Source of the DNA: Plantago major
Taxonomy: Eukaryota > Streptophyta > Magnoliopsida > Lamiales > Plantaginaceae
NCBI GenBank assembly: GCA_026545765.1
Contig: CM048843.1
Coordinates: 90,025,050 to 90,089,049, forward strand
Length of the DNA: 64,000 nucleotides
Direction of reading: 5' to 3'
The position numbers and the translations under genes are program-made. This document shows positions 33,401-47,699 of the stretch, in pieces. The notes beneath the pieces were generated by a model. The model made no database searches, was not told where the DNA came from, and saw only the letters and a list, made by a program, of their open reading frames with translations. Each line of letters begins with the position of its first letter. Positions within the stretch are counted from its first letter, which is position 1.

Positions 33401-36199
33401 TTCTTGATTGAACCTCGATTTAAAAACGTATTTCAGAGACCTCTTGTCTTCAATAAAACTCAAAGGGGGTAGTACACGATTTTTTGTGAAACACTTGGTA
33501 GAGTAAGTTTATGTCAAATTTTATTCACATGACATGGTTTGTGGTATGAAACCTATTCTACGCACATATTGAACTATTTTTCTTGATTGAACCTCGATTT
33601 AAAAACGTATTTCAGAGACCTCTTGTCTTCAATAAAACTCAAAGGGGGTAGTACACGATTTTTTGTGAAACACTCGATAGAGTTAATTTGTGTCAAATAT
33701 TATTCACATTTTATGGTTTGTGGTATGAAACCTATTCTACGCACATATTGAACTATTTTGGTTGATCAAACCTCGATTTAAAAACGTATTTCCGAGACCT
33801 CTTGTCTTCAATAAAACTCAAAGGGGGTAGTACACGATTTTTTGTGAAACACTTGGTAGAGTAAGTTTGTGTCAATTTTTATTCACATGACATGGTTTGT
33901 GGTATGAAACCTATTCTACGCACATATTGAACTATTTTGCTTGATCAAACCTCGATTTAAAAATGTATTTCCGAGACCTCTTGTCTTCAATAAAACTCAA
34001 AGGGGGTAGTACACGATTTTTTGTGAAACACTCGATAGAGTTAATTTGTGTCAAATATTATTCACATTTTATGGTTTGTGGTATGAAACCTATTCTACGC
34101 ACATATTGAACTATTTTGGTTGATCAAACCTCGATTTAAAAACGTATTTCCGAGACCTCTTGTCTTCAATAAAACTCAAAGGGGTAGTACACGATTTTTT
34201 GTGAAACACTTGGTAGAGTAAGTTTGTGTCAAATTTTATTCACATGACATGGTTTGTGGTATGAAACCTATTCTACGCACATATTGAACTATTTTGCTTG
34301 ATCAAACCTCGATTTAAAAACGTATTTCCGAGAACTCTTGTCTTCAATAAAACTCAAAGGGGTAGTAAAACAATTTTTTTGAAACACTTGGTAGAGTAAG
34401 TTTGTGTCAATTTTTATTCACATGACATGGTTTGTGGTATGAAACCTATTCTACGCACATATTGAACTATTGTTCTTGATTGAACCTCGATTTAAAAACG
34501 TATTTCAGAGACCTCTTGTCTTCAACAAAACTCAAAGGGGGTAGTACACGATTTTTTGTGAAACACTCGATAGAGTTAATTTGTGTCAAATATTATTCAC
34601 ATTTTATGGTTTGTGGTATGAAACCTATTCTACGCACATATTGAACTATTTTAGTTGATCAAACCTCGATTTAAAAACGTATTTCCGAGACCTCTTGTCT
34701 TCAATAAAACTCAAAGGGGTAGTACACGATTTTTTGTGAAACACTTGGTAGAGTAAGTTTGTGTCAAATTTTATTCACATGACATGGTTTGTGGTATGAA
34801 ACCTATTCTACGCACATATTGAACTATTTTGCTTGATCAAACCTCGATTTAAAAACGTATTTCCGAGACCTCTTGTCTTCAATAAAACTCAAAGGGGGTA
34901 GTACACGATTTTTTGTGAAACACTTGGTAGAGTAAGTTTGTGTCAAATTTTATTCACATGACATGGTTTGTGGTATGAAACCTATTCTACGCACATATTG
35001 AACTATTTTGCTTGATCAAACCTCGATTTAAAAACGTATTTCCGAGAACTCTTGTCTTCAATAAAACTCAAAGGGTAGTACACGATTTTTTGTGAAACAC
35101 TTGGTAGAGTAAGTTTGTGTCAAATTTTATTCACATGACATGGTTTGTGGTATGAGACCTATTCTACGCACATATTGAACTATTTTGCTTGATCGAACCT
35201 CGATTTAAAAACGTATTTCCGAGACCTCTTGTCTTCAATAAAACTCAATGGGGTAGTACACGATTTTTTGTGAAACACTTGGTAGAGTAAGTTTGTGTCA
35301 ATTTTTATTCACATGACATGGTTTGTGGTATGAAACCTATTCCACGCACATATTGAACTATTTTTCTTGATTGAACCTCGATTTAAAAATGTATTTCAGA
35401 GACCTCTTGTCTTCAATAAAACTCAAAGAGGTAGTACACGATTTTTTGTGAAATAGTCGATAGAGTTTGTTTGTGTCAAATATTATTCACATTATATGGT
35501 TTGTGGTATTAAACCTATTCTACGCACATATTGAACTATTTTGGTTGATCAAACCACGATTTAAAAACGTATTTCCGAGACCTCTTGTCTTCAATAAAAC
35601 TCAAAGGGGTAGTACACGATTTTTTGTGAAACACTTGGTAGAGTAAGTTTGTGTCAAATTTTATTCACATGACATGGTTTGTGGTATGAAACCTATTCTA
35701 CGCACATATTGAACTATTTTGCTTGATCGAACCTCGATTTAAAAACGTATTTCCGAGACCTCTTGTCTTCAATAAAACGCAATGGGGGTAGTACACGATT
35801 TTTTGTTAAACACTTGGTAGAGTAAGTTTGTGTCAATTTTTATTCACACGACATGGTTTGTGGTATGAAACCTATTCTACGCACATATTGAACTATTTTT
35901 CTTGATTAAACCTCGATTTAAAAACGTATTTCAGAGACCTCTTGTCTTCAATAAAACTCAAAGGGGGTAGTACACGATTTTTTGTGAAACACTCGATAAA
36001 CATTATATGGTTTGTGGTATGAAACCTATTCTACGCACATATTGAACTATTTTGGTTGATCAAACCTCGATTTAAAAAAGTATTTCCGAGACCTCTTGTC
36101 TTCAATAAAACTCAAAGGGGGTAGTACACGATTTTTTGTGAAACACTTGGTAGAGTAAGATTGTGTCAATTTTTATTCACATGACATGGTTTGTGGTAT

Positions 36200-39100
36200 G
36201 AAACCTATTCTACGCACATATTGAACTATTTTGCTTGATCAAACCTCGATTTAAAAATGTATTTCCGAGACCTCTTGTCTTCAATAAAACTCAAAGGGGG
36301 TAGTACACGATTTTTTGTGAAACACTTGGTAGAGTAAGTTTGTGTCAAATTTTATTCACATGACATGGTTTGTGGTATGATACCTATTCTACGCATATAT
36401 TGAACTATTTTGCTTGATCAAACCTCGATTTAAAAACGTATTTCCGAGACCTCTTGTCTTCAATAAAACGTAGTACACGATTTTTTGTGAAACACTTGGT
36501 AGAGTAAGTTTGTGTCAATTTTTATTCACATGACATGGTTTGTGGTATGAGACCTATTCTACGCACATATTGAACTATTTTGCTTGATCGAACCTCGATT
36601 TAAAAACGTATTTCCGAGACCTCTTGTCTTCAATAAAACGCAATGGGGGTAGTACACGATTTTTTGTGAAACACTTGGTAGAGTAAGTTTGTGTCAATTT
36701 TTATTCACACGACATGGTTTGTGGTATGAAACCTATTCTACGCACATATTGAACTATTTTTCTTGATTGAACCTCGATTTAAAAACGTATTTCCGAGACC
36801 TCGTGTCTTCAATAAAACTCAAAGGGGGTAGTACACGATTTTTTGTGAAACACTCGATAGAGTTAGTTTGTGTCAAATTTTATTCACATGATATGGTTTG
36901 TGGTATGAAACATATTCTAAGCACATATTGAACTATTTTGGTTGATCGAACCTCGATTTAAAAACGTATTTCCGAGACCTCTTGTCTTCAATAAAACTCA
37001 AAGGGGGTAGTACACGATTTTTTGTGAAACACTTGGTAGAGTAAGTTTGTGTCAAATTTTATTCACATGACATGGTTTGTGGTATGAAACCTATTCTACG
37101 CACATATTGAACTATTTTGCTTGATTGAACCTCGATTTAAAAACGTATTTCCGAGACCTCTTGTCTTCAATAAAACTCAAAGGGGTAGTACACGATTTTT
37201 TGTGAAACACTTGGTAGAGTAAGTTTGTGTCAATTTTTATTCACATGACATGGTTTGTGGTATGAAACCTATTCTACGCACATATTGAACTATTTTTCTT
37301 GATTGAACCTCGATTTAAAAACGTATTTCAGAGACCTCTTGTCTTCTATAAAACTCAAAGGGGTAGTACACGATTTTTTGTGAAACACTCGATAATTTGT
37401 GTCAAATATTATTCACATTATATGGTTTGTGGTATGAAACCTATTCTACGCACATATTGAACTATTTTGGTTGATCAAACCTCGATTTAAAAACGTATTT
37501 CCGAGACCTCTTGTCTTCAATAAAACTCAAAGGGGTAGTACATGATTTTTTGTGAAACACTTGGTAGAGTAAGTTTGTGTCAATTTTTATTCACATGACA
37601 TGGTTTGTGGTATGAAACCTATTCTACGCACATATTGAACTATTTTTCTTGATTGAACCTCGATTTAAAAATGTATTTCAGAGACCTCTTGTCTTCAATA
37701 AAACTCAAAGGGGGTAGTACACGATTTTTTGTGAAACACTCGATAGAGTTAATTTGTGTCAAATATTATTCACATTATATGGTTTGTGGTATGAAACCTA
37801 TTCTACGCACATATTGAACTATTTTGGTTGATCAAACCTCGATTTAAAAACGTATTTCCGAGACCTCTTGTCTTCAATAAAACTCAAAGGGGTAGTACAC
37901 GATTTTTTGTGAAACACTTGGTAGAGTAAGTTTGTGTCAATTTTTATTCACATGACATGGTTTGTGGTATGAAACCTATTCTACGCACATATTGAACTAT
38001 TTTTCTTGATTGAACCTCGATTTAAAAATGTATTTCAGAGACCTCTTGTCTTCAATAAAACTCAAAGGGGGTAGTACACGATTTTTTGTGAAACACTTGG
38101 TAGAGTAAGTTTGTGTCAATTTTTATTCACATGACATGGTTTGTGGTATGAAACCTATTCTACGCACATATTGAACTATTTTTCTTGATTGAACCTCGAT
38201 TTAAAAACGTATTTCAGAGACCTCTTGTCTTCAACAAAACTCAAAGGGGGTAGTACACGATTTTTTGTGAAACACTCGATAGAGTTAATTTGTGTCAAAT
38301 ATTATTCACATTTTATGGTTTGTGGTATGAAACCTATTCTACGCACATATTGAACTATTTTGGTTGATCAAACCTCGATTTAAAAACGTATTTCCGAGAC
38401 CTCTTGTCTTCAATAAAACTCAAAGGGGTAGTACACGATTTTTTGTGAAACACTTGGTAGAGTAAGTTTGTGTCAAATTTTATTCACATGACATGGTTTG
38501 TGGTATGAAACCTATTCTACGCACATATTGAACTATTTTGCTTGATCAAACCTCGATTTAAAAATGTATTTCCGAGACCTCTTGTCTTCAATAAAACTCA
38601 AAGGGGGTAGTACACGATTTTTTGTGAAACACTCGATAGAGTTAATTTGTGTCAAATATTATTCACATTATATGGTTTGTGGTATGAAACCTATTCTACT
38701 TATATTGAACTATTTTGGTTGATCAAACCTCGATTTAAAAACGTATTTCCGAGACCTCTTGTCTTCAATAAAACTCAAAGGGGGTAGTACACGATTTTTT
38801 GTGAAACACTTGGTAGAGTAAGTTTGTGTCAATTTTTATTCACATGACATGGTTTGTGGTATGAAACCTATTCTACGCACATATTGAACTATTTTTCTTG
38901 ATTGAACCTCGATTTAAAAACGTATTTCAGAGACCTCTTGTCTTCAATAAAACTCAAAGGGGGTAGTACACGATTTTTGTGAAACACTCGAGTTAACAAA
39001 TATTATTCACATTATATGGTTTGTAGTATGAACCCTATTCTACGCGCATATTGAACTATTTTGGTTGATCAAACCTCGATTCAAAAACGTATTTCCGAGA

Positions 39101-42060
39101 CCTCTTGTCTTCAATAAAACTCAAAGGGGTAGTACACGATTTTTTGTGAAACACTTGGTAGAGTAAGTTTGTGTCAATTTTTATTCACATGACATGGTTT
39201 GTGGTATGAAACCTATTCCACGCACAAATTGAACTATTTTTCTTGATTGAACCTCGATTTAAAAACGTACTTCAGAGACCTCTTGTATTCAATAAAACTC
39301 AAAGGGGGTAGTACACGATTTTTTGTGAAACACTCGATAGAGTTAATTTGTGTCAAATATTATTCACATTATATGGTTTGTGGTATGAAACCTATTCTAC
39401 GCACATATTGAACTATTTTGGTTGATCAAACCTCGATTTAAAAACGTATTTCCGAGACCTCTTGTCTTCAATAAAACTCAAAGGGGTAGTACACGATTTT
39501 TTGTGAAACACTTGGTAGAGTAAGTTTGTGTCAATTTTTATTCACATGACATGGTTTGTGGTATGAAACCTATTCTACGCACATATTGAACTATTTTTCT
39601 TGATTGAACCTCGATTTAAAAATGTATTTCAGAGACCTCTTGTCTTCAATAAAACTCAAAGGGGGTAGTACACGATTTTTTGTGAAACACTTGGTAGAGT
39701 AAGTTTGTGTCAATTTTTATTCACATGACATGGTTTGTGGTATGAATCCTTTTATAGTCTGATATTGAACTATTTTTCTTGATTGAACCTCGATTTAAAA
39801 ACGTATTTCAGAGACCTCTTGTCTTCAATAAAACTCAAAGGGGGTAGTACACGATTTTTTGTGAAACACTCGATAGAGTTAATTTGTGTCAAATATTATT
39901 CACATTATATGGTTTGTGGTATGAAACCTATTCTACGCACATATTGAACTATTTTGGTTGATCAAACCTCAATTTAAAAACGTATTTCCGAGACCTCTTG
40001 TCTTCAATAAAACTCAAAGGGGTAGTACACGATTTTTTGTGAAACACTTGGTAGAGTAAGTTTGTGTCAAATTTTATTCACATGACATGGTTTGTGGTAT
40101 GAAACCTATTCTACGCACATATTGAACTATTTTGCTTGATCAAACCTCGATTTAAAAACGTATTTCCGAGAACTCTTGTCTTCAATAAAACTCAAAGGGG
40201 GTAGTACACGATTTTTTGTGAAACACTCGATAGAGTTAATTTGTGTCAAATATTATTCACATTATATGGTTTGTGGTATGAAACCTATTCTACGCACATA
40301 TTGAACTATTTTGGTTGATCAAACCTCGATTTAAAAACGTATTTCCGAGACCTCTTGTCTTCAATAAAACTCAAAGGGGGTAGTACACGATTTTTTGTGA
40401 AACACTTGGTAGAGTAAGTTTGTGTCAATTTTTATTCACATGACATGGTTTGTGGTATGAAACCTATTCTACGCACATATTGAACTATTTTTCTTGATTG
40501 AACCTCGATTTAAAAACGTATTTCAGAGACCTCTTGTCTTCAATAAAACTCAAAGGGGGTAGTACACGATTTTTTGTGAAACACTCGATAGAGTTAATTT
40601 GTGTCAAATATTATTCACATTTTATGGTTTGTGGTATGAAACCTATTCTACGCACATATTGAACTATTTTAGTTGATCAAACCTCGATTTAAAAACGTAT
40701 TTCCGAGACCTCTTGTCTTCAATAAAACTCAAAGAGGGTAGTACACGATTTTTTGTGAAACACTTGGTAGAGTAAGTTTGTGTCAAATTTTATTCACATG
40801 ACATGGTTTGTGGTATGAAACCTATTCTACGCACATATTGAACTATTTTGCTTGATCAAACCTCGATTTAAAAATGTATTTCCGAGACCTCTTGTCTTCA
40901 ATAAAACTCAAAGGGGTAGTACACGATTTTTTGTGAAACACTCGATAGAGTTAATTTGTGTCAAATATTATTCACATGACATGGTTTGTGGTATGAAACC
41001 TATTCTACGCACATATTGAACTATTTTGGTTGATCAAACCTCGATTTAAAAACGTATTTCCGAGACCTCTTGTCTTCAATAAAACTCAAAGGGGGTAGTA
41101 CACGATTTTTTGTGAAACACTTGGTAGAGTAAGTTTGTGTCAATTTTTATTCACATGACATGGTTTGTGGTATGAAACCTATTCTACGCACATATTGAAC
41201 TATTTTTCTTGATCAAACCTCGATTTAAAAATGTATTTCCGAGACCTCTTGTCTTCAATAAAACGCAAAGGGGGTAGTACACAATTTTTTGTGAAACACT
41301 TGGTAGAGTAAGTTTGTGTCAAATTTTATTCACATGACATGGTTTGTGGTATGAAACCTATTCTACGCACATATTGAACTATTTTTCTTGATTGAACCTC
41401 GATTTAAAAACGTATTTCAGAGACCTCTTGTCTTCAATAAAACTCAAAGGGGGTAGTACACGATTTTTTGTGAAACACTCGATAGAGTTAATTTGTGTCA
41501 AATATTATTCACATTTTATGGTTTGTGGTATGAAACCTATTCTAAGCACATATTGAACTATTTTGGTTGATCAAACCTCAATTTAAAAACGTATTTCCGA
41601 GACCTCTTGTCTTTAATAAAACTCAAAGGGGGTAGTACACGATTTTTTGTGAAACACTTGGTAGAGTAAGTTTGTGTCAAATTTTATTCACATGACATGG
41701 TTTGTGGTATGAAACCTATTCTACGCACATATTGAACTATTTTGCTTGATCAAACCTCGATTTAAAAATGTATTTCCGAGACCTCTTGTCTTCAATAAAA
41801 CTCAAAGGGGGTAGTACACGATTTTTTGTGAAACACTTGGTAGAGTAAGTTTGTGTCAAATTTTATTCACATGACATGGTTTGTGGTATGATACCTATTC
41901 TACGCATATATTGAACTATTTTGCTTGATCAAACCTCGATTTAAAAACGTATTTCCGAGACCTCTTGTCTTCAATAAAACGTAGTACACGATTTTTTGTG
42001 AAACACTTGGTAGAGTAAGTTTGTGTCAATTTTTATTCACATGACATGGTTTGTGGTATG
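36200..42060. repeat. Satellite block duplicated at a distance of 5,511 bp
   Basis: The rare truncation CAATAAAACGTAGTACACG (loss of the CTCAAAGGGGG segment) occurs at 36461 and again at 41972. In both places the preceding monomer reads ATACCTATTC with GCATATATTG, and the following monomer has GAGACCTATTC. The shared three-monomer context shows copying of a block rather than repeated mutation. Only the two ends of the listed interval are the related copies. Confidence 0.7.
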
Positions 42061-42689
42061 AGACCTATTCTACGCACATATTGAACTATTTTGCTTGATC
42101 AACCTCGATTTAAAACGTATTTCGAGACCTCTTGTCTTCAATAAAACTCAAAGGGGTAGTACACGATTTTTGTGAAACACTTGGTAGAGTAAGTTTGTGT
42201 CAATTTTATTTCATATGACATGGTTTGTGGTATGAAACCTATTCTACGCACATATTGAACTATTTTTCTTGATTGAACCTCGATTTAAAAATGTATTTCA
42301 GAGACCTCTTGTCTTCAATAAAACTCAAAGGGGGTAGTACACGATTTTTTGTGAAACACTCGATAGAGTTAGTTTGTGTCAAATTTTATTCACATGATAT
42401 GGTTTGTGGTATGAAACATATTCTAAGCACATATTGAACTATTATGTTTGATTGAACCTCGATTTAAAACGTATTTCAGAGACCTCTTGTCTTCAACAAA
42501 ACTCAAAGGGGTAGTACACGATTTTTTGTGAAACACTCGATAGAGTTAATTTGTGTCAAATATTATTCACATTTTATGGTTTGTGGTATGAAACCTATTC
42601 TACGCACATATTGAACTATTTTAGTTGATCAAACCTCGATTTAAAAACGTATTTCCGAGACCTCTTGTCTTCAATAAAACTCAAAGAGG

Positions 42690-44130
42690 GTAGTACACGA
42701 TTTTTTGTGAAACACTTGGTAGAGTAAGTTTGTGTCAAATTTTATTCACATGACATGGTTTGTGGTATGAAACCTATTCTACGCACATATTGAACTATTT
42801 TGCTTGATCAAACCTCGATTTAAAAACGTATTTCCGAGACCTCTTGTCTTCAATAAAACTCAAAGGGGTAGTACACGATTTTTTGTGAAACACTTGGTAG
42901 AGTAAGTTTGTGTCAAATTTTATTCACATGACATGGTTTGTGGTATGAAACCTATTCTACGCACATATTGAACTATTTTGCTTGATCAAACCTCGATTTA
43001 AAAACGTATTTCCGAGACCTCTTGTCTTCAATAAAACTCAAAGGGGGTAGTACACGATTTTTTGTGAAACACTCGATAGAGTTAGTTTGTGTCAAATTTT
43101 ATTCACATGATATGGTTTGTGGTATGAAACATATTCTAAACACATATTGAACTATTTTGGTTGATCGAACCTCGATTTAAAAACGTATTTCCGAGACCTC
43201 TTGTCTTCAACGAAACTCAAAGGGGGTAGTACACGATTTTTTGTGAAACACTCGATAGAGTTAATTTGTGTCAAATATTATTCACATTATATGGTTTGTG
43301 GTATGAAACCTATTCTTCACACATATTGAACTATTTTGGTTGATCAAACCTCGATTTAAAAACGTATTTCCGAGACCTCTTGTCTTCAATAAAACTCAAA
43401 GGGGGGTAGTACACGATTTTTTGTGAAACACTTGGTAGAGTAAGTTTGTGTCAAATTTTATTCACATGACATGGTTTGTGGTATGAAACCTATTCTACGC
43501 ACATATTGAACTATTTTGCTTGATCAAACCTCGATTTAAAAACGTATTTCCGAGACCTCTTGTCTTCAATAAAACTCAAAGGGGTAGTACACGATTTTTT
43601 GTGAAACACTTGGTAAAGTTTGTGTCAAATTTTATTCACATGACATGGTTTGTGGTATGAAACCTATTCTACGCACATATTGAACTATTTTGCTTGATCA
43701 AACCTCGATTTAAAAACGTATTTCCGAGACCTCTTGTCTTCAATAAAACTCAAAGGGGGTAGTACACGATTTTTTGTGAAACACTCGATAGAGTTAGTTT
43801 GTGTCAAATTTTATTCACATGATATGGTTTGTGGTATGAAACATATTCTAAGCACATATTGAACTATTTTGGTTGATCGAACCTCGATTTAAAAACGTAT
43901 TTCCGAGACCTCTTGTCTTCAACAAAACTCAAAGGGAGTAGTACACGATTTTTTGTGAAACACTCGATAGAGTTAATTTGTGTCAAATATTATTCACATT
44001 ATATGGTTTGTGGTATGAAACCTATTCTTCACACATATTGAACTATTTTGGTTGATCAAACCTCGATTTAAAAACGTATTTCCGAGACCTCTTGTCTTCA
44101 ATAAAACTCAAAGGGGGTAGTACACGATTT
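42690..44130. repeat. Tetrameric duplication (about 712 bp)
   Basis: The unusual monomer with ATGATATGG and ACATATTCTAA occurs with ACATATTCTA at 43129 and 43841, 712 bp apart. In both places it is followed by a monomer reading CTATTCTTCACACATATTG. The flanking monomers match in order, so a block of four monomers has been duplicated in tandem. Confidence 0.75.
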
Positions 44131-47100
44131 TTTGTGAAACACTTGGTAGAGTAAGTTTGTGTCAAATTTTATTCACATCACATGGTTTGTGGTATGAAAC
44201 CTATTCTACGCACATATTGAAGTATTTTGCTTGATCGAACCTCGATTTAAAAACATATTTCCGAGACCTCTTGTCTTCAATAAAACTCAATGGGGGTAGT
44301 ACACTATTTTTTGTGAAACACTTGGTAGAGTAAGTTTGTGTCAATTTTTATTCACACGACATGGTTTGTGGTATGAAACCTATTCTACGCACATATTGAA
44401 CTATTTTTCTTGATCAAACCTCGATTTAAAAATGTATTTCCGAGACCTCTTGTCTTCAATAAAACTCAAAGGGGGTAGTACACGATTTTTTGTGAAACAC
44501 TTGGTAGAGTAAGTTTGTGTCAAATTTTATTCACATGACATGGTTTGTGGTATGAAACCTATTCTACGCACATATTGAACTATTTTGCTTGATTGAACCT
44601 CGATTTAAAAACGTATTTCCGAGACCTCTTGTCTTCAATAAAACTCAAAGGGGTAGTACACGATTTTTTGTGAAACACTCGATAGAGTTAGTTTCTGTCA
44701 AATATTATTCACATTATATGGTTTGTGGTATGAAACCTATTCTACGCACATATTGAACTATTTTGGTTGATCAAACCTCGATTTAAAAATGTATTTCCGA
44801 GACCTCTTGTCTTCAATAAAACTCAAAGGGGTAGTACACGATTTTTTGTGAAACACTTGGTAGAGTAAGTTTGTGTCAAATTTTATTCACATGACATGGT
44901 TTGTGGTATGAAACCTATTCTACGCATTATATTGAACTATTTTGCTTGATCAAACCTCGATTTAAAACGTATTTCCGAGACCTCTTGTCTTCAATAAAAC
45001 TCAAAGGGGGTAGTACACGATCTTTTGTGAAACACTTGGGAGAGTAAGTTTGTGTCAAATTTTATTCACTTGACATGGTTTGTGGTATGAAACCTATTCT
45101 ACGCACATATTGAACAATTTTGCTTGTTCGAACCTCGATTTAAAAACGTATTTGCGAGACCTCTTGTCTTCAATAAAACTCAAAGGGGTAGTACACGATT
45201 TTTTGTGAAACACTTGGTAGAGTAAGTTTGTGTCAAATTTTATTCACATGACATGGTTTGTGGTATGAAACCTATTCTACGCACATATTGAACTATTTTG
45301 CTTGATCAAACCTCGATTTAAAAACGTATTTCCGAGACCTCTTGTCTTCAATAAAACTCAAAGGGGGTAGTACACGATTTTTTGTGAAACACTTGGTAGA
45401 GTAAGTTTGTGTCAAATTTTATTCACATGACATGGTTTGTGGTATGAAACCTATTCTACGCACATATTGAACTATTTTGCTTGATCAAACCTCGATTTAA
45501 AAACGTATTTCCGAGACCTCTTGTCTTCAATAATACTCAAAGGGGGTAGTACACGATTTTTTGTGAAACACTTGGTAGAGTAAGTTTGTGTCAAATTTTA
45601 TTCACATGACATGGTTTGTGGTATGAGACCTATTCTACGCACATATTGAACTATTTTGCTTGATCGAACCTCGATTTAAAAACGTATTTCCGAGACCTCT
45701 TGTCTTCAATAAAACTCAAAGGGGGTAGTACACGATTTTTTGTGAAACACTTGGTAGAGTAAGTTTGTGTCAAATTTTATTCACATGACATGGTTTGTGG
45801 TATGAAACCTATTCTACGCACATATTGAACTATTTTGCTTGATCAAACCTCGATTTAAAAACGTATTTCCGAGAACTCTTGTCTTCAATAAAACTCAAAG
45901 GGGGTAGTACACGATTTTTTGTGAAACACTTGGTAGAGTAAGTTTGTGTCAAATTTTATTCACATGACATGGTTTGTGGTATGAGACCTATTCTACGCAC
46001 ATATTGAACTATTTTGCTTGATCGAACCTCGATTTAAAAACGTATTTCCGAGACCTCTTGTCTTCAATAAAACTCAATGGGGGTAGTACACGATTTTTTG
46101 TGAAACACTTGGTAGAGTAAGTTTGTGTCAATTTTTATTCACATGAAATGGTTTGTGGTATGAAACCTATTCTACGCACATATTGAACTATTTTGCTTGA
46201 TTGAACCTCGATTTAAAAACGTATTTCCGAGACCTCTTGTCTTCAATAAAACTCAAAGGGGTAGTACACGATTTTTTGTGAAACACTCGATAGAGTTAGT
46301 TTCTGTCAAATATTATTCACATTATATGGTTTGTGGTATGAAATCTATTCTACGCACATATTGAACTATTTTGCTTGATTGAACCTCGATTTAAAAACGT
46401 ATTTCCGAGACCTCTTGTCTTCAATAAAACTCAAAGGGGTAGTACACGATTTTTTGTGAAACACTTGGTAGAGTAAGTTTGTGTCAAATTTTATTCACAT
46501 GACATGGTTTGTGATATGAGACCTATTCTACGCACATATTGAACTATTTTGCTTGATCGAACCTCGATTTAAAAACGTATTTCCGAAATCTCTTGTCTTC
46601 AATAAAACTCAAAGGGGGTAGTACACGATCTTTTGTGAAACACTTGGTAGAGTAAGTTTGTGTCAAATTTTATTCACATGACATGGTTTGTGGTATGAAA
46701 CCTATTCTACGCACATATTGAACTATTTTGCTTGATCAAACCTCGATTTAAAAACGTATTTCCGAGAACTCTTGTCTTCAATTAAACTCAAAGGGGGTAG
46801 TACACGATTTTTTGTGAAACACTTGGTAGAGTAAGTTTGTGTCAATTTTTATTCACATGACATGGTTTGTGGTATGAAACCTATTCTACGCACATATTGA
46901 ACTATTTTGCTTGATCGAACCTCGATTTAAAAACGAATTTCCGAGACCTCTTGTCTTCAATAAAACTCAAAGGGGGTAGTACACGATTTTTTGTGAAACA
47001 CTTGGTAGAGTAAGTTTGTGTCAAATTTTATTCACATGACATGGTTTGTGGTATGAAACCTATTCTACGCACATATTGAACTATTTTGGTTGATCAAACC

Positions 47101-47699
47101 TCGATTTAAAAACGTATTTCCGAGACCTCTTGTCTTCAATAATACTCAAAGGGGGTAGTACACGATTTTTTGTGAAACACTTGGTAGAGTAAGTTTGTGT
47201 CAAATTTTATTCACATGACATGGTTTGTGGTATGAGACCTATTCTACGCACATGTTGAACTATTTTGCTAGATCGAACCTCGATTTAAAAACGTATTTCC
47301 GAGACCTCTTGTCTTCAATAAAACTCAAAGGGGGTAGTACACGATTTTTTGTGAAACACTTGGTAGAGTAAGTTTGTGTCAAATTTTAATGACATGACAT
47401 GGTTTGTGGTATGAAACCTATTCTACGCACATATTGAACTATTTTGCTTGATCGAACCTTGATTTAAAAACGAATTTCCGAGACCTCTTGTCTTCAATAA
47501 AACTCGAAGGGGGTAGTACACGATTTTTTGTGAAACACTTGGTAGAGTAAGTTTGTGTCAAATTTTATTCACATGACATGGTTTGTGGTATGAAACCTAT
47601 TCTACGCACATATTGAACTATTTTGGTTGATCAAACCTCGATTTAAAAACGTATTTCCGAGACCTCTTGTCTTCAATAATACTCAAAGGGGGTAGTACA

